Part shown: positions 1-7,298 of the stretch, one piece after another
Numbering within the stretch: the stretch's first letter is position 1
How the letters are laid out: every line of letters begins with the position of its first letter
Source of the DNA: Cryomorphaceae bacterium
GTDB lineage: Bacteria > Bacteroidota > Bacteroidia > Flavobacteriales > Schleiferiaceae
Direction: 5' to 3'
Assembly: GCA_949547975.1 (NCBI GenBank)
Contig: CATITW010000208.1
Location: forward strand, 1-8,813
DNA length: 8,813 nt
Notes under the pieces: model-generated
The model's input: the letters and a program-made list of their open reading frames with translations, nothing else
Databases searched by the model: none
Told to the model about the DNA's origin: nothing
Position numbers and translations under genes: made by a program

Positions 1-1871
1 ACTTGAACTTTTTCAGCTTCTCCGTTTGGATTTGCAGTGAAATAGGTCAATTCTGACCCTTTACTACCCTGACTTACATCATATTCACGATCGCGCGTAA
101 TGCTCTGTACAGCGAAACGTTTTACGTAACTCACCTTAGTTACGCCGTCCTGGTATATGGTATTGTACACCGTGCGCTGATCGCCTTTTTTCCAAACGGC
201 AACATGAATGATGTCCTTTCCGAAAAAGGCCTTGTCTTTTACTTTGCTGACGCTGTATTTACCATCACGGCGGAAGACGATGATGTCGTCGATGTCGGAA
301 CAATCCGCAACGTACTCGTCTTTCTTCATGCCTGTACCTACAAAACCTTCTTCTTTGTTGACGTACAGTTTCTGATTTCGGATGACCACCTTAGAAGCTT
401 CCACACTATCGAACGTAGCGATTTCTGTTTTACGCTCACGACCCTTACCAAACTTCTCTTTGAGGTCCTTGAAGTAGTCGATCGCAAAGTCTACAATATG
501 CTCGATATCGTGCTTAACCTGTTCGATCTTCCCTTCAATCTCTAAGATCTTGTCGTTCGCTTTGTCGCTATCAAACTTAGAAATACGTTTGATTTTTATC
601 TCTGTGAGGCGCGCAATATCCTCGTCTGTCACCTCACGCATGAGGTGTCCTATATGCGGTTGCAATCCTTTACGGATGAACTCGATCACTTGTTCCCAGG
701 TCTCGGCCTCCTCAATGTCACGGTAGATTTTCTCTTCAATGAAGATGCGTTCCAATGATGCAAAATGCCACTGCTGCTGTAATTCGTTCAGCTTAATTTC
801 AAGCTCCGTCTGTAATATTCCTTTCGTGGCTTCCGTGCTTCGCTTAAGAATATCCGGTACGCCTATAAATAATGGGGTATCCTCGTGAATACTACACGAA
901 AGTGGGGCTATGCTCACCTCACAATTCGTAAACGCATACAGCGCATCTATGGTCTTATCTGGAGAAATACCCGCTGGAAGATGCACGAGAATCTCTACGT
1001 TCTCAGCGGTATTGTCCTCTATTTTTCTGATTTTGATCTTCCCCTTGTCATTCGCTTTGAGAATGGAATCGATCAAACTTTGCGTAGTCGTACTGAACGG
1101 AATTTCAGTAATGACCAGCGTCTTCTTATCTAACTGTGAAATTTTGGCACGTACGCGAACACGTGATCCTCGAACACCATCGCTGTAGTTCGAGAAATCT
1201 GCCATCCCTCCCGTCGGGAAATCTGGGACCAATTTAAACGGCTTACCCTGTAGCACCTTCACCGAGGCATCTACGAGCTCGATGAAGTTGTGGGGCAAAA
1301 TCTTAGTGCTCAGACCTACCGCGATACCCTCAACGCCCATAGCGAGGAGCATCGGAAATTTCATAGGCAGATGCAACGGCTCATTCGCACGACCGTCATA
1401 ACTCAGCTGCCATTCTGTTACTTTCGGACTGTAGGCTACGTGCAACGCAAACTTGGTCAAACGAGCTTCGATGTAACGCGGTGCTGCCGCACCATCACCC
1501 GTTAGAATATTCCCCCAGTTCCCTTGACAATCGATCAGCAAATCTTTTTGCCCCATCTGAACGAGTGCATCGCCGATCGAAGCATCACCGTGCGGGTGGA
1601 AGCGCATCGTTTGACCGATGATGTTTGCTACCTTATGGAAGCGCCCATCATCCATGTCTTTCATGGCGTGCAACAGACGTCTTTGTACAGGCTTTAGTCC
1701 ATCGTTAAGTGCCGGAACAGCGCGTTCGAGAATCACATAAGAGGCATAGTCCAGGAAGTAGTCTTCATACATCCCTGAAACGCGAGTGATGCGTGTCCCC
1801 TCCTCATGCACCGGTTCCGGCTGCATTTCTGGATCTAAATGTTCTTCTTTTGGGTCGAGATCTTCACTCAT
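1..1871 (-). CDS. parC: DNA topoisomerase IV subunit A, 3' end cut by window edge
   Basis: This is the DNA-cleaving subunit of topoisomerase IV, which decatenates daughter chromosomes together with ParE. The frame is open from the ATG at 1869-1871 to the left edge, giving 623 complete codons; related proteins are usually nearer 850-900 residues, so the C-terminus lies outside. An acidic leader (residues 1-26) precedes the winged-helix cleavage domain, with KPVQRR (60-65), FHPHGD (91-96) and the catalytic tyrosine Tyr133 in AAAPRYIEAR. The GIAVG segment (182-186) matches the DNA-bending region. A tower and coiled-coil region follows, and a beta-pinwheel-like C-terminal domain starts at about residue 485. 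No GyrA-box (QRRGGKG) is visible, which with the parE neighbour favours ParC over GyrA. The residue aligned with E. coli GyrA Ser83 is Ala97; the acidic partner is kept as Asp101. The start overlaps the parE stop by one base, suggesting coupled translation. Confidence 0.95.
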   Translation of the reverse strand, partial: MSEDLDPKEEHLDPEMQPEPVHEEGTRITRVSGMYEDYFLDYASYVILERAVPALNDGLKPVQRRLLHAMKDMDDGRFHKVANIIGQTMRFHPHGDASIGDALVQMGQKDLLIDCQGNWGNILTGDGAAAPRYIEARLTKFALHVAYSPKVTEWQLSYDGRANEPLHLPMKFPMLLAMGVEGIAVGLSTKILPHNFIELVDASVKVLQGKPFKLVPDFPTGGMADFSNYSDGVRGSRVRVRAKISQLDKKTLVITEIPFSTTTQSLIDSILKANDKGKIKIRKIEDNTAENVEILVHLPAGISPDKTIDALYAFTNCEVSIAPLSCSIHEDTPLFIGVPDILKRSTEATKGILQTELEIKLNELQQQWHFASLERIFIEEKIYRDIEEAETWEQVIEFIRKGLQPHIGHLMREVTDEDIARLTEIKIKRISKFDSDKANDKILEIEGKIEQVKHDIEHIVDFAIDYFKDLKEKFGKGRERKTEIATFDSVEASKVVIRNQKLYVNKEEGFVGTGMKKDEYVADCSDIDDIIVFRRDGKYSVSKVKDKAFFGKDIIHVAVWKKGDQRTVYNTIYQDGVTKVSYVKRFAVQSITRDREYDVSQGSKGSELTYFTANPNGEAEKVQ

Positions 1872-1873
1872 CA
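1869..1873 (-). other. TGATG stop/start overlap of parE and parC
   Basis: On the minus strand the parE stop codon TGA (1873-1871) shares its A with the parC start codon ATG (1871-1869). Such overlaps usually allow a terminating ribosome to reinitiate, which would keep the two subunits of the A2B2 enzyme near equal amounts. The overlap is seen directly; the coupling is inferred. Confidence 0.85.
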
Positions 1874-3742
1874 GTTCAAGAGTTCTTCTTCAATATTCTT
1901 TTCTACACGCAGGTTATCTATAATAAACTCCTGTCTTGTCGGGGTGTTCTTACCCATGTAGAAATTCAGCAAATCTTCTGAACGGTAGTCTTTCCCGATC
2001 ATCACCGGTTCCAAGCGGATATCTTTGCCTATAAAATGTTTGAATTCATCGGGTGATATTTCACCAAGTCCCTTAAATCGGGTAATCTCCGGTTTGGGGC
2101 CTAAATCTGAAATCGCATCGTTCTTCTCCTCGGGAGTATAGCAATAGCGCGTTTCCTTTTTATTACGAACACGGAAAAGCGGCGTTTGTAGGATGTACAA
2201 ATGCCCTTCTTTGACCAATTCTGGAAAGAACTGTAAAAAGAACGTGATGAGCAACAAACGTATGTGCATACCATCAACATCCGCATCCGTTGCGATCACC
2301 ACATTATTGTAGCGCAAATCATCCAACCCGTCCTCGATGTTCAAGGCTGCCTGAAGTAGGTTAAACTCTTCATTTTCGTATACCACTTTCTTGGTGAGTC
2401 CAAAAGAGTTCAACGGCTTCCCTTTCAGAGAAAATACCGCCTGCGTATTGACATCGCGGCTCTTGGTGATCGAACCAGAAGCACTATCACCCTCCGTAAT
2501 AAACAAGGTAGTCTCTAGTCTTCTATCGCCCTTAGGACTTGCCTTAGCGTCATTTAAATGTGCTCGGCAGTCTCTTAATTTCTTGTTGTGTAAGCTTGCT
2601 TTCTTAGCACGCTCTCTTGCGAGTTTACGGATCCCCTGAAGGTCTTTACGTTCGCGCTCTGCACGTTGGATTTTTTTCAGAATGGCATCCGCAACGTCCG
2701 CATTTCGGTGCAAGAAATTGTCCAATTTCTCCTTCATGAAGTTCACGACATATGTACGCACATGGACTTCGCCCGGGGCCATTTCCAAAGAACCCAATTT
2801 TGTTTTGGTTTGCGATTCAAAGACCGGTTCTACCACTTTTATGGATATAGCAGAAATGATACAACTCCGAACGTCAGCAGCATCAAAATTCTTCCCGTAA
2901 AAATCGCGCATCACCGTTACGAACGCTTCACGCAACGCATTTTGGTGCGTCCCCCCTTGGGTAGTATGCTGGCCATTAACAAAAGAGTAGTATTGTTCAC
3001 CTTGCATACGCTCATTGTGAGTAAACGCAACTTCGATATCCTCGCCTTTAAGGTGTACGATATCGTGAAGGGTATTCCCATCGAGGTTGTCTTGGAGCAA
3101 GTCCTTAAGACCGTTCTCAGAGTAGAATTTCTCACCGTTTAAATACAAGGTTAAACCCGGATTCAAGTAGGCATAATTCCACAACATCTTTTCTACATAC
3201 TCCATCATGAAGCGGTAGTTCAAGAAGATCTCTGGATCAGGACGGAAAGAAATCTTTGTTCCCTTGCGCTGTGAAGAGTCTGTGATGGGATCGTCCTCGA
3301 TCAATTTCCCAAAGTGGAAGGCCGCTCTTTTGGTCTTACCGTCTCGGTAGGCTTGTACGATAAATTCCGTGGAAAGGGCATTCACTGCTTTCGCACCTAC
3401 CCCGTTCAATCCTACGGATTTTTTAAAGGCTTTGCTGTCGTATTTAGCTCCGGTGTTGATTTTCGAAACTACATCGACCACCTTTCCTAAAGGTATACCA
3501 CGTCCATAGTCACGAACAACGACCTGGCCGTCGGCGATTTTAATTTCAATCGTCTTACCCGCACCCATGACGAATTCGTCGATGGAGTTGTCGAGCACTT
3601 CTTTGAGCAGGATGTAAATACCGTCATCCGGACTTTTACCATCGCCCAATTTCCCGATGTACATACCAGGGCGTAAGCGGATGTGTTCGTCCCACTCTAA
3701 GGACCGAATATTATCCTCGGTATAATTGGATTCTTGTGCCAT
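1871..3742 (-). CDS. parE: DNA topoisomerase IV subunit B (ATPase subunit)
   Basis: The 623-residue protein is the ATPase subunit that drives strand passage by topoisomerase IV, and its length is normal for ParE. The N-terminal GHKL ATPase domain shows RPGMYIG (24-30), the catalytic-base motif [10 protein letters not shown] (Glu48, Asn52), DYGRGIP (78-84) and the lid GLNGVGAKA (111-119). The transducer domain has the QTK loop at 311-313, whose lysine contacts the ATP gamma-phosphate. The TOPRIM domain has ITEGDSASG (415-423, Glu417) and the metal-binding ATDADVDG (Asp486, Asp488, Asp490), followed by RFKGLGE. The ATG at 3742 fits family N-termini; no Shine-Dalgarno sequence precedes it, as is usual in Bacteroidota. 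The TGA stop overlaps the parC ATG by one base. ychF ends 83 bases upstream on the same strand, so a ychF-parE-parC transcript is possible. GyrB is the alternative, but the N-terminal sequence style and linkage to the A subunit favour ParE. Confidence 0.96.
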   Translation of the reverse strand: MAQESNYTEDNIRSLEWDEHIRLRPGMYIGKLGDGKSPDDGIYILLKEVLDNSIDEFVMGAGKTIEIKIADGQVVVRDYGRGIPLGKVVDVVSKINTGAKYDSKAFKKSVGLNGVGAKAVNALSTEFIVQAYRDGKTKRAAFHFGKLIEDDPITDSSQRKGTKISFRPDPEIFLNYRFMMEYVEKMLWNYAYLNPGLTLYLNGEKFYSENGLKDLLQDNLDGNTLHDIVHLKGEDIEVAFTHNERMQGEQYYSFVNGQHTTQGGTHQNALREAFVTVMRDFYGKNFDAADVRSCIISAISIKVVEPVFESQTKTKLGSLEMAPGEVHVRTYVVNFMKEKLDNFLHRNADVADAILKKIQRAERERKDLQGIRKLARERAKKASLHNKKLRDCRAHLNDAKASPKGDRRLETTLFITEGDSASGSITKSRDVNTQAVFSLKGKPLNSFGLTKKVVYENEEFNLLQAALNIEDGLDDLRYNNVVIATDADVDGMHIRLLLITFFLQFFPELVKEGHLYILQTPLFRVRNKKETRYCYTPEEKNDAISDLGPKPEITRFKGLGEISPDEFKHFIGKDIRLEPVMIGKDYRSEDLLNFYMGKNTPTRQEFIIDNLRVEKNIEEELLN

Positions 3743-3792
3743 AAGTTGTTGAAATCAGAAAGATTCTAATTTAGAAAGGCACAGCAGAGAAA

Positions 3793-3820
3793 CAAAGGTT
3801 CGCCCTAGGTTTCTATACAC
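3793..3820 (-). promoter_or_regulatory. possible weak parE promoter in the ychF-parE gap
   Basis: The 83-base gap between ychF and parE (3743-3825) contains, on the minus strand, AACCTTTG (3800-3793), one mismatch from the Bacteroidota -7 consensus TAnnTTTG. A GTG 17 bases upstream (3820-3818) could be a degenerate -33 TTG. No hairpin followed by a T-run is visible in the gap, so readthrough from ychF is equally likely. The candidate implies a leader of roughly 40-45 bases. Confidence 0.3.
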
Positions 3821-3825
3821 ACGTT

Positions 3826-4917
3826 TTACACATTGAAACGGAAGTGCATCACATCACCATCTTGGACGATGTACTCCTTACCCTCTACACGCATTTTACC
3901 CGCTTCTTTCACAGCTGCTTCACTGCCCAATTCATTGAAATCCGCATAAGCGATGACCTCTGCACGAATGAAACCCTTCTCAAAATCGGTATGGATTACA
4001 CCTGCTGCTTGAGGCGCCGTAAACTCACGTTTGATCGTCCAAGCACGAACCTCTTTTTCACCCGCAGTAAAGTACGTTTGTAGTTCCAAAAGGTCATACG
4101 CTGCACGAATCACACGGTTCACACCGGCATCTTCAAGCCCCAACTCCTCTAGGAACATTTGCTTTTCATCATAGGTCTCAAGATCAGCAATATCACTCTC
4201 CGTGCTTACTGCAATGTGCAAACAACCCGCGCCTTCTGCCGCCGCCATTTCACGAACACGATCCACATGCGCATTACCGGTCTTGGCAGCACCTTCGTCT
4301 ACATTACACAAGTACAATACCGGTTTATCGGTAAGCAGTTGCATCTCACGAACTAGGTCGTTCTCACGTTCACTGCGCTCGAAACCACGCACATTCTTTC
4401 CTTCCATGATGTAGGCAATAAGACGCTCCAAAGTTTCCACATTGAGTTTGGCTTCCTTTTCACCGCTTTTCGCCATTTTCTTGGCTTTATCGAGACGCTT
4501 TTCAACGGTGTCCAAGTCTTTCAACTGTAATTCCGTATCAATCGTTTCTTTATCGCGGATAGGATCTACAGAACCGTCAACGTGTGTCACGTTCTCATTT
4601 TCGAAACAACGAAGGACATGAATGATGGCATTGGTCTCGCGAATGTTTCCTAAAAATTGGTTTCCGAGACCTTCCCCTTTCGAGGCGCCACGTACCAAAC
4701 CTGCGATGTCAACAATCTCGACATTTGCTGGCTGAACCTTCTGAGGATTAACGAGTTCCGACAAGCGTTCTAAACGAGCATCAGGAACAGTCACCTGCCC
4801 AACATTGGGTTCAATAGTACAGAACGGATAGTTCGCTGCTTGCGCCTTAGCGCTTGAAAGACAGTTAAACAATGTACTTTTTCCGACGTTCGGCAAACCG
4901 ACAATACCACACTTCAT
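3826..4917 (-). CDS. ychF: redox/translation-associated ATPase of the Obg family, YchF/OLA1
   Basis: YchF is a universally conserved P-loop NTPase that associates with ribosomes and is linked in E. coli to stress responses. At 363 residues it equals the E. coli protein in length. The G domain starts immediately with the P-loop GLPNVGKST (7-15), followed by NYPFCTIEPN (29-38) and the switch II motif DIAGL (70-74). In switch II a hydrophobic leucine replaces the catalytic glutamine, as in the HAS-NTPases. The G4 motif is NVDE (205-208) rather than NKxD, the hallmark of YchF/OLA1 and the reason the family prefers ATP. A charged helical region (about 130-195) is followed by a C-terminal TGS-like domain (about 278-363) ending in VQDGDVMHFRFNV. 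The ATG at 4917 fits, since the P-loop begins six residues later. The gene has a strong-looking promoter about 20 bases upstream and is divergent from the transketolase operon; parE follows on the same strand. Confidence 0.97.
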   Translation of the reverse strand: MKCGIVGLPNVGKSTLFNCLSSAKAQAANYPFCTIEPNVGQVTVPDARLERLSELVNPQKVQPANVEIVDIAGLVRGASKGEGLGNQFLGNIRETNAIIHVLRCFENENVTHVDGSVDPIRDKETIDTELQLKDLDTVEKRLDKAKKMAKSGEKEAKLNVETLERLIAYIMEGKNVRGFERSERENDLVREMQLLTDKPVLYLCNVDEGAAKTGNAHVDRVREMAAAEGAGCLHIAVSTESDIADLETYDEKQMFLEELGLEDAGVNRVIRAAYDLLELQTYFTAGEKEVRAWTIKREFTAPQAAGVIHTDFEKGFIRAEVIAYADFNELGSEAAVKEAGKMRVEGKEYIVQDGDVMHFRFNV

Positions 4918-4936
4918 AATCTTCGTATTAAGGCGG

Positions 4937-4957
4937 CAAAGATAATTCTATTCTTTG
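4937..4957. repeat. short inverted repeat over the ychF -7 element
   Basis: CAAAGA (4937-4942) and TCTTTG (4952-4957) form a perfect six-base inverted repeat with a nine-base spacer. The left arm is part of the ychF -7 element and the rest lies within the promoter spacer. It could be an operator half-site pair, but six-base arms in AT-rich DNA can arise by chance, so the regulatory reading is speculative. Confidence 0.3.
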
Positions 4958-4964
4958 TTAGCAA
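4937..4964 (-). promoter_or_regulatory. ychF promoter, Bacteroidota sigma-A type
   Basis: On the minus strand there is a TTG (4964-4962), a 17-base spacer, then TATCTTTG (4944-4937), a perfect match to the Bacteroidota -7 consensus TAnnTTTG with an acceptable -33 spacing. The element ends 19 bases before the ychF ATG, so the leader should be only about 10-15 bases. Confidence 0.75.
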
Positions 4965-4980
4965 CGTGTGTATATATGTG
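4964..4980. other. 17-base alternating purine-pyrimidine tract
   Basis: From A4964 to G4980 purines and pyrimidines alternate without a break, as GT steps followed by a TATATAT core. The tract lies between the two divergent promoters and touches the ychF -33 TTG. Such tracts unwind easily and can adopt non-B structures under negative supercoiling. The alternation is seen directly; any role is inferred. Confidence 0.5.
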
Positions 4981-4993
4981 AGAAGTTTAAAAT

Positions 4994-5023
4994 GTGCGCT
5001 CGCCGTATTTATCCGTAATTTTG
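4994..5023 (+). promoter_or_regulatory. promoter of the transketolase operon
   Basis: TAATTTTG (5016-5023) matches the Bacteroidota -7 consensus TAnnTTTG exactly and ends 28 bases before the ATG of the first transketolase gene. No TTG lies at the right distance; a GTG at 4994-4996, 19 bases upstream, is the best -33 candidate. The start codon is preceded by A-rich sequence rather than a Shine-Dalgarno site, as expected for this phylum. Confidence 0.65.
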
Positions 5024-5051
5024 ACCCAATTAAAGCAACAGAATAAAGCTC

Positions 5052-5897
5052 ATGTCACAACAAGACCTACAAGCCGTCGTATCACAGGTACGCAGAGATA
5101 TCGTTCGAATGGTTCACGCCGTAAACTCTGGTCACCCAGGCGGATCTTTGGGATGTGCAGAATACCTCGTTTCGCTCTACTTTGAGCACATGAATCACAA
5201 CGCCAAGGAATTTTCCATGGACGGTGTCGGAGAAGATCTATTCTTCTTGTCGAACGGCCACATTTCTCCAGTGATGTATTCCGTGCTCGCTCGTGCTGGT
5301 TACTTCCCAGTGCAAGAATTGGCAACTTTCAGAAAACTCAATACGCGTCTTCAAGGTCACCCTACCACCCACGAAGGTCTTGATGGGATCCGTATTGCTT
5401 CGGGCTCACTTGGCCAAGGTCTTAGCGTTGCCATCGGAGCAGCGGAGGCTAAAAAACTAAACAAGGATGACTCTTTCGTCTTCACCCTTCACGGTGACGG
5501 CGAATTGCAAGAAGGACAAATTTGGGAAGCTGCTATGTACGCTTCTGCTAAAAAAATCGATCGCCTCATTGCCGCAGTTGACGTGAACGAAAAACAAATC
5601 GACGGTACCACAGACCACGTACTTGCCATGGGCTCTTTGAAAGCTAAATGGGAAGCCTTCGGTTGGGACGTGATTGAAGTAGCAGGTGGAAATGATCTTA
5701 CTGCGATCAGCGCGGCGATCACGGAAGCGAAATCTAAAGCCGGTCACGGAAAGCCTGTTTGTCTCTTGCTTAAAACTGAGATGGGAAATGGTGTAGACTT
5801 CATGATGGGTACGCACAAATGGCACGGTGTCGCTCCGAACGATGAGCAACTCGAAGCTGCACTAGCGCAGAATCCAGAAACGTTAGGAGACTACTAA
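5052..5897 (+). CDS. tkt: transketolase, N-terminal (thiamine-diphosphate-binding) subunit
   Basis: This is the N-terminal half of a split transketolase, the cytoplasmic enzyme of the non-oxidative pentose phosphate pathway that moves two-carbon ketol units between sugar phosphates. The 281 residues cover the pyrophosphate-binding domain: SGHPGGSLG (26-34), SNGH (67-70), GHPT (102-105) and the thiamine-diphosphate/Mg motif beginning GDGELQEGQ (148-156) and continuing to DVN (177-179). The histidines of these motifs (His28, His70, His103) correspond to substrate- and cofactor-contacting residues in the family. The pyrimidine-binding domain with the catalytic glutamate is absent and is supplied by the gene at 7299-8252. 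In most split transketolases the two halves are adjacent; here an unrelated exported-protein gene separates them, starting 17 bases after this stop codon. The ATG at 5052 gives the usual family N-terminus. It is likely transcribed from the promoter at 4994-5023. Confidence 0.95.
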   Translation: MSQQDLQAVVSQVRRDIVRMVHAVNSGHPGGSLGCAEYLVSLYFEHMNHNAKEFSMDGVGEDLFFLSNGHISPVMYSVLARAGYFPVQELATFRKLNTRLQGHPTTHEGLDGIRIASGSLGQGLSVAIGAAEAKKLNKDDSFVFTLHGDGELQEGQIWEAAMYASAKKIDRLIAAVDVNEKQIDGTTDHVLAMGSLKAKWEAFGWDVIEVAGGNDLTAISAAITEAKSKAGHGKPVCLLLKTEMGNGVDFMMGTHKWHGVAPNDEQLEAALAQNPETLGDY

Positions 5898-5914
5898 GTC
5901 GACACTTGTAAGCC

Positions 5915-7297
5915 TTGAGAACATACACCGCCATACTCGCTTTCTTCCTCTCCTGGAGTGTCTTCGGACAACCCCAGAAGCAGGTAGAAAAAAAGGCGCC
6001 GTTAACGCGAATCCTATTCGTATTCGACGGGAGTCAAAGCATGTATGGACGTTGGGAAAGCGGTGCTAAAATTGATGTAGCACAGCGTTTGATGGGGCAA
6101 ATGCTCGACAGCTTGCAGGGCATTCAAAATGCAACAAATTTCGAATTGGCATTGCGGGTATACGGGCATCAAAAACCAGTGCCACCACAGGACTGTTCCG
6201 ATACACGTCTCGAAGTCCCTTTTAGTAAGGGAAACATCTACCGAATCAAGCGCGTCCTGAAGACCATCAAGCCCAAAGGGACTACGCCCATCGCAGGGTC
6301 CTTGATGAAGGCAGCGGATGATTTCCCGCCCTGTGAAGATTGTCGAAACATTGTTATTCTTATCACTGACGGTGTGGAAGCTTGTGATGGAGATCCTTGC
6401 GTGGTATCAAGAAGACTGCAGAAAAAAGGCATCATTCTCAAACCCTTTGTAATTGGAATTGGTATCGACGAAAGCTTTAAAAACAGCTTCGAATGCGTGG
6501 GTACCTACTTCGATGCGTCTGATGAAAATACGTTTAAAAACGTCCTTGGCGTGGTCATCTCGCAAGCCTTGGACAATACCACAGCTCAAATCAACTTGCT
6601 CGATCATCGCGGCAAGCCGACGGAAACGAATGTACCTATTCTTCTATACGACCATACCAGCGGCAAAGTAAAAGAGAGTATAGTACATACCTTGAACTAT
6701 AAAGGACAGCCAGATACGCTCATTTTAGATCCACTAGTGGTCTACGATATGGAGGTACACACCGTTCCTCCCGTTCGTGTAGATAGCATCGTCATTTACC
6801 CCGGAACACACACCCACATCGGCGCTAATACTCCACAAGGCGATCTAGAGTTAAGAGCTTCTCCTCGCTCGTCTCAAGATGTGCGTTGTATTGTCAAGCC
6901 AGCGGGACGCGAAGAAATTCTACACGTTCAAGACTTCGGGACCACTCAACGTTATTTGAGCGGTACGTATGATTTGGAGATTCTTACGCTTCCACGCATC
7001 GTTCAGAAAAACGTCCACATCAAGGCAAGTGCTACGACGACCATTGCCGTAGCTCCACCGGGCATGGTGACTATTCAGGCGGGTGTTAGCGGATTCGGTG
7101 CGATTTTCATCGAACGCGAATCGGGCTACGAGTGGGTCATCGACCTAAGCACGAGTAGTGAACGTCAAGTGTTCCAACTCCAGCCGGGAAAATATAAAGT
7201 CGTCTTCCGCAGCAAATTTGCACAAGAAACCGCATACAGTAAAAGCAAAGAATTTAGAGTGAGCCCAGGCTCATCAACCATAGTGAAAATCAATTAG
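5915..7297 (+). CDS. exported VWA-domain protein with three C-terminal beta repeats, between transketolase halves
   Basis: Function is unknown; the protein is probably exported and binds a metal ion and a protein ligand. The start is TTG at 5915: an in-frame TAA lies two codons upstream, and the next in-frame ATG falls inside the VWA domain, so only TTG gives the signal peptide. Residues 1-18 (hydrophobic AILAFFLSWSVF, likely cleavage after FG) look like a signal peptide without a lipobox. The VWA domain (about 31-220) keeps the MIDAS site: DGSQS (38-42), a threonine in KGTTPIAGSL (123/124) and TDG (Asp152). It contains six cysteines (94, 140, 143, 157, 162, 194), an even number that would suit disulfides outside the cytoplasm. 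Residues 238-460 are three repeats of about 75 residues. No membrane anchor follows the signal peptide. Similar VWA proteins occur in Bacteroidota as far as I recall, but I know no assigned role. Confidence 0.88.
   Translation: MRTYTAILAFFLSWSVFGQPQKQVEKKAPLTRILFVFDGSQSMYGRWESGAKIDVAQRLMGQMLDSLQGIQNATNFELALRVYGHQKPVPPQDCSDTRLEVPFSKGNIYRIKRVLKTIKPKGTTPIAGSLMKAADDFPPCEDCRNIVILITDGVEACDGDPCVVSRRLQKKGIILKPFVIGIGIDESFKNSFECVGTYFDASDENTFKNVLGVVISQALDNTTAQINLLDHRGKPTETNVPILLYDHTSGKVKESIVHTLNYKGQPDTLILDPLVVYDMEVHTVPPVRVDSIVIYPGTHTHIGANTPQGDLELRASPRSSQDVRCIVKPAGREEILHVQDFGTTQRYLSGTYDLEILTLPRIVQKNVHIKASATTTIAVAPPGMVTIQAGVSGFGAIFIERESGYEWVIDLSTSSERQVFQLQPGKYKVVFRSKFAQETAYSKSKEFRVSPGSSTIVKIN
6626..7294 (+). 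repeat. three tandem ~75-residue repeats in the VWA protein
   Basis: Three segments of residues 238-460 share one pattern. Each has a tyrosine-led strand (YDMEV at 277, YDLEI at 352, YKVVF at 427), then a strand ending the repeat with a PG- or T-rich turn: IVIYPGTHTHIGANTP (292-307), VHIKASATTTIAVAPP (367-382) and FRVSPGSSTIVKIN (447-460). The leading tyrosines are exactly 75 residues apart. The pattern fits small beta-sandwich modules like carboxypeptidase-regulatory or PEGA domains. The repeats have diverged in sequence, and the fold assignment is inferred. Confidence 0.6.
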
Positions 7298-7298
7298 A

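Noticed and set aside
204..545. Plus-strand open frame of 113 codons
   Set aside because: It lies wholly antisense to parC, whose conserved domains fill the region, and its product shows no recognisable motif.
1..1871. Assignment of the A subunit as DNA gyrase GyrA
   Set aside because: No GyrA-box is seen in the visible part, and the gene overlaps a ParE-type B subunit. The missing C-terminus leaves a small doubt.
2666..3142. Plus-strand open frame of 158 codons
   Set aside because: It is antisense to the transducer domain of parE, lacks a plausible promoter or recognisable domain, and is explained by the codon bias of the opposite strand.
3743..3825. Rho-independent terminator between ychF and parE
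   Set aside because: Only a CCTAGG palindrome and a short AACCT direct repeat are present; there is no stable stem followed by a T-run.
5457..5849. Minus-strand open frame of 130 codons
   Set aside because: It is antisense to the thiamine-binding motif region of the N-terminal transketolase gene, with no domain or start-site support.
5052..5897. The short transketolase gene as a truncated pseudogene
   Set aside because: It ends after a complete cofactor-binding domain, and the missing half is intact at 7299-8252, so this is a genuine two-subunit enzyme.
5988..5996. A-AAA-AAG heptamer in the VWA gene, in the phase of a -1 slippery site (seven A's)
   Set aside because: A -1 shift would end at a stop about 24 codons later and give only a short truncated product, and I see no clear downstream stimulatory hairpin. 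Most likely two adjacent lysine codons after glutamate.
7213..7220. CAAATTTG as a possible internal promoter for the C-terminal transketolase gene
   Set aside because: It misses the T of TAnnTTTG and has no TTG at the -33 distance; it sits in a GCAAATTTGC palindrome inside coding sequence and is likely chance.
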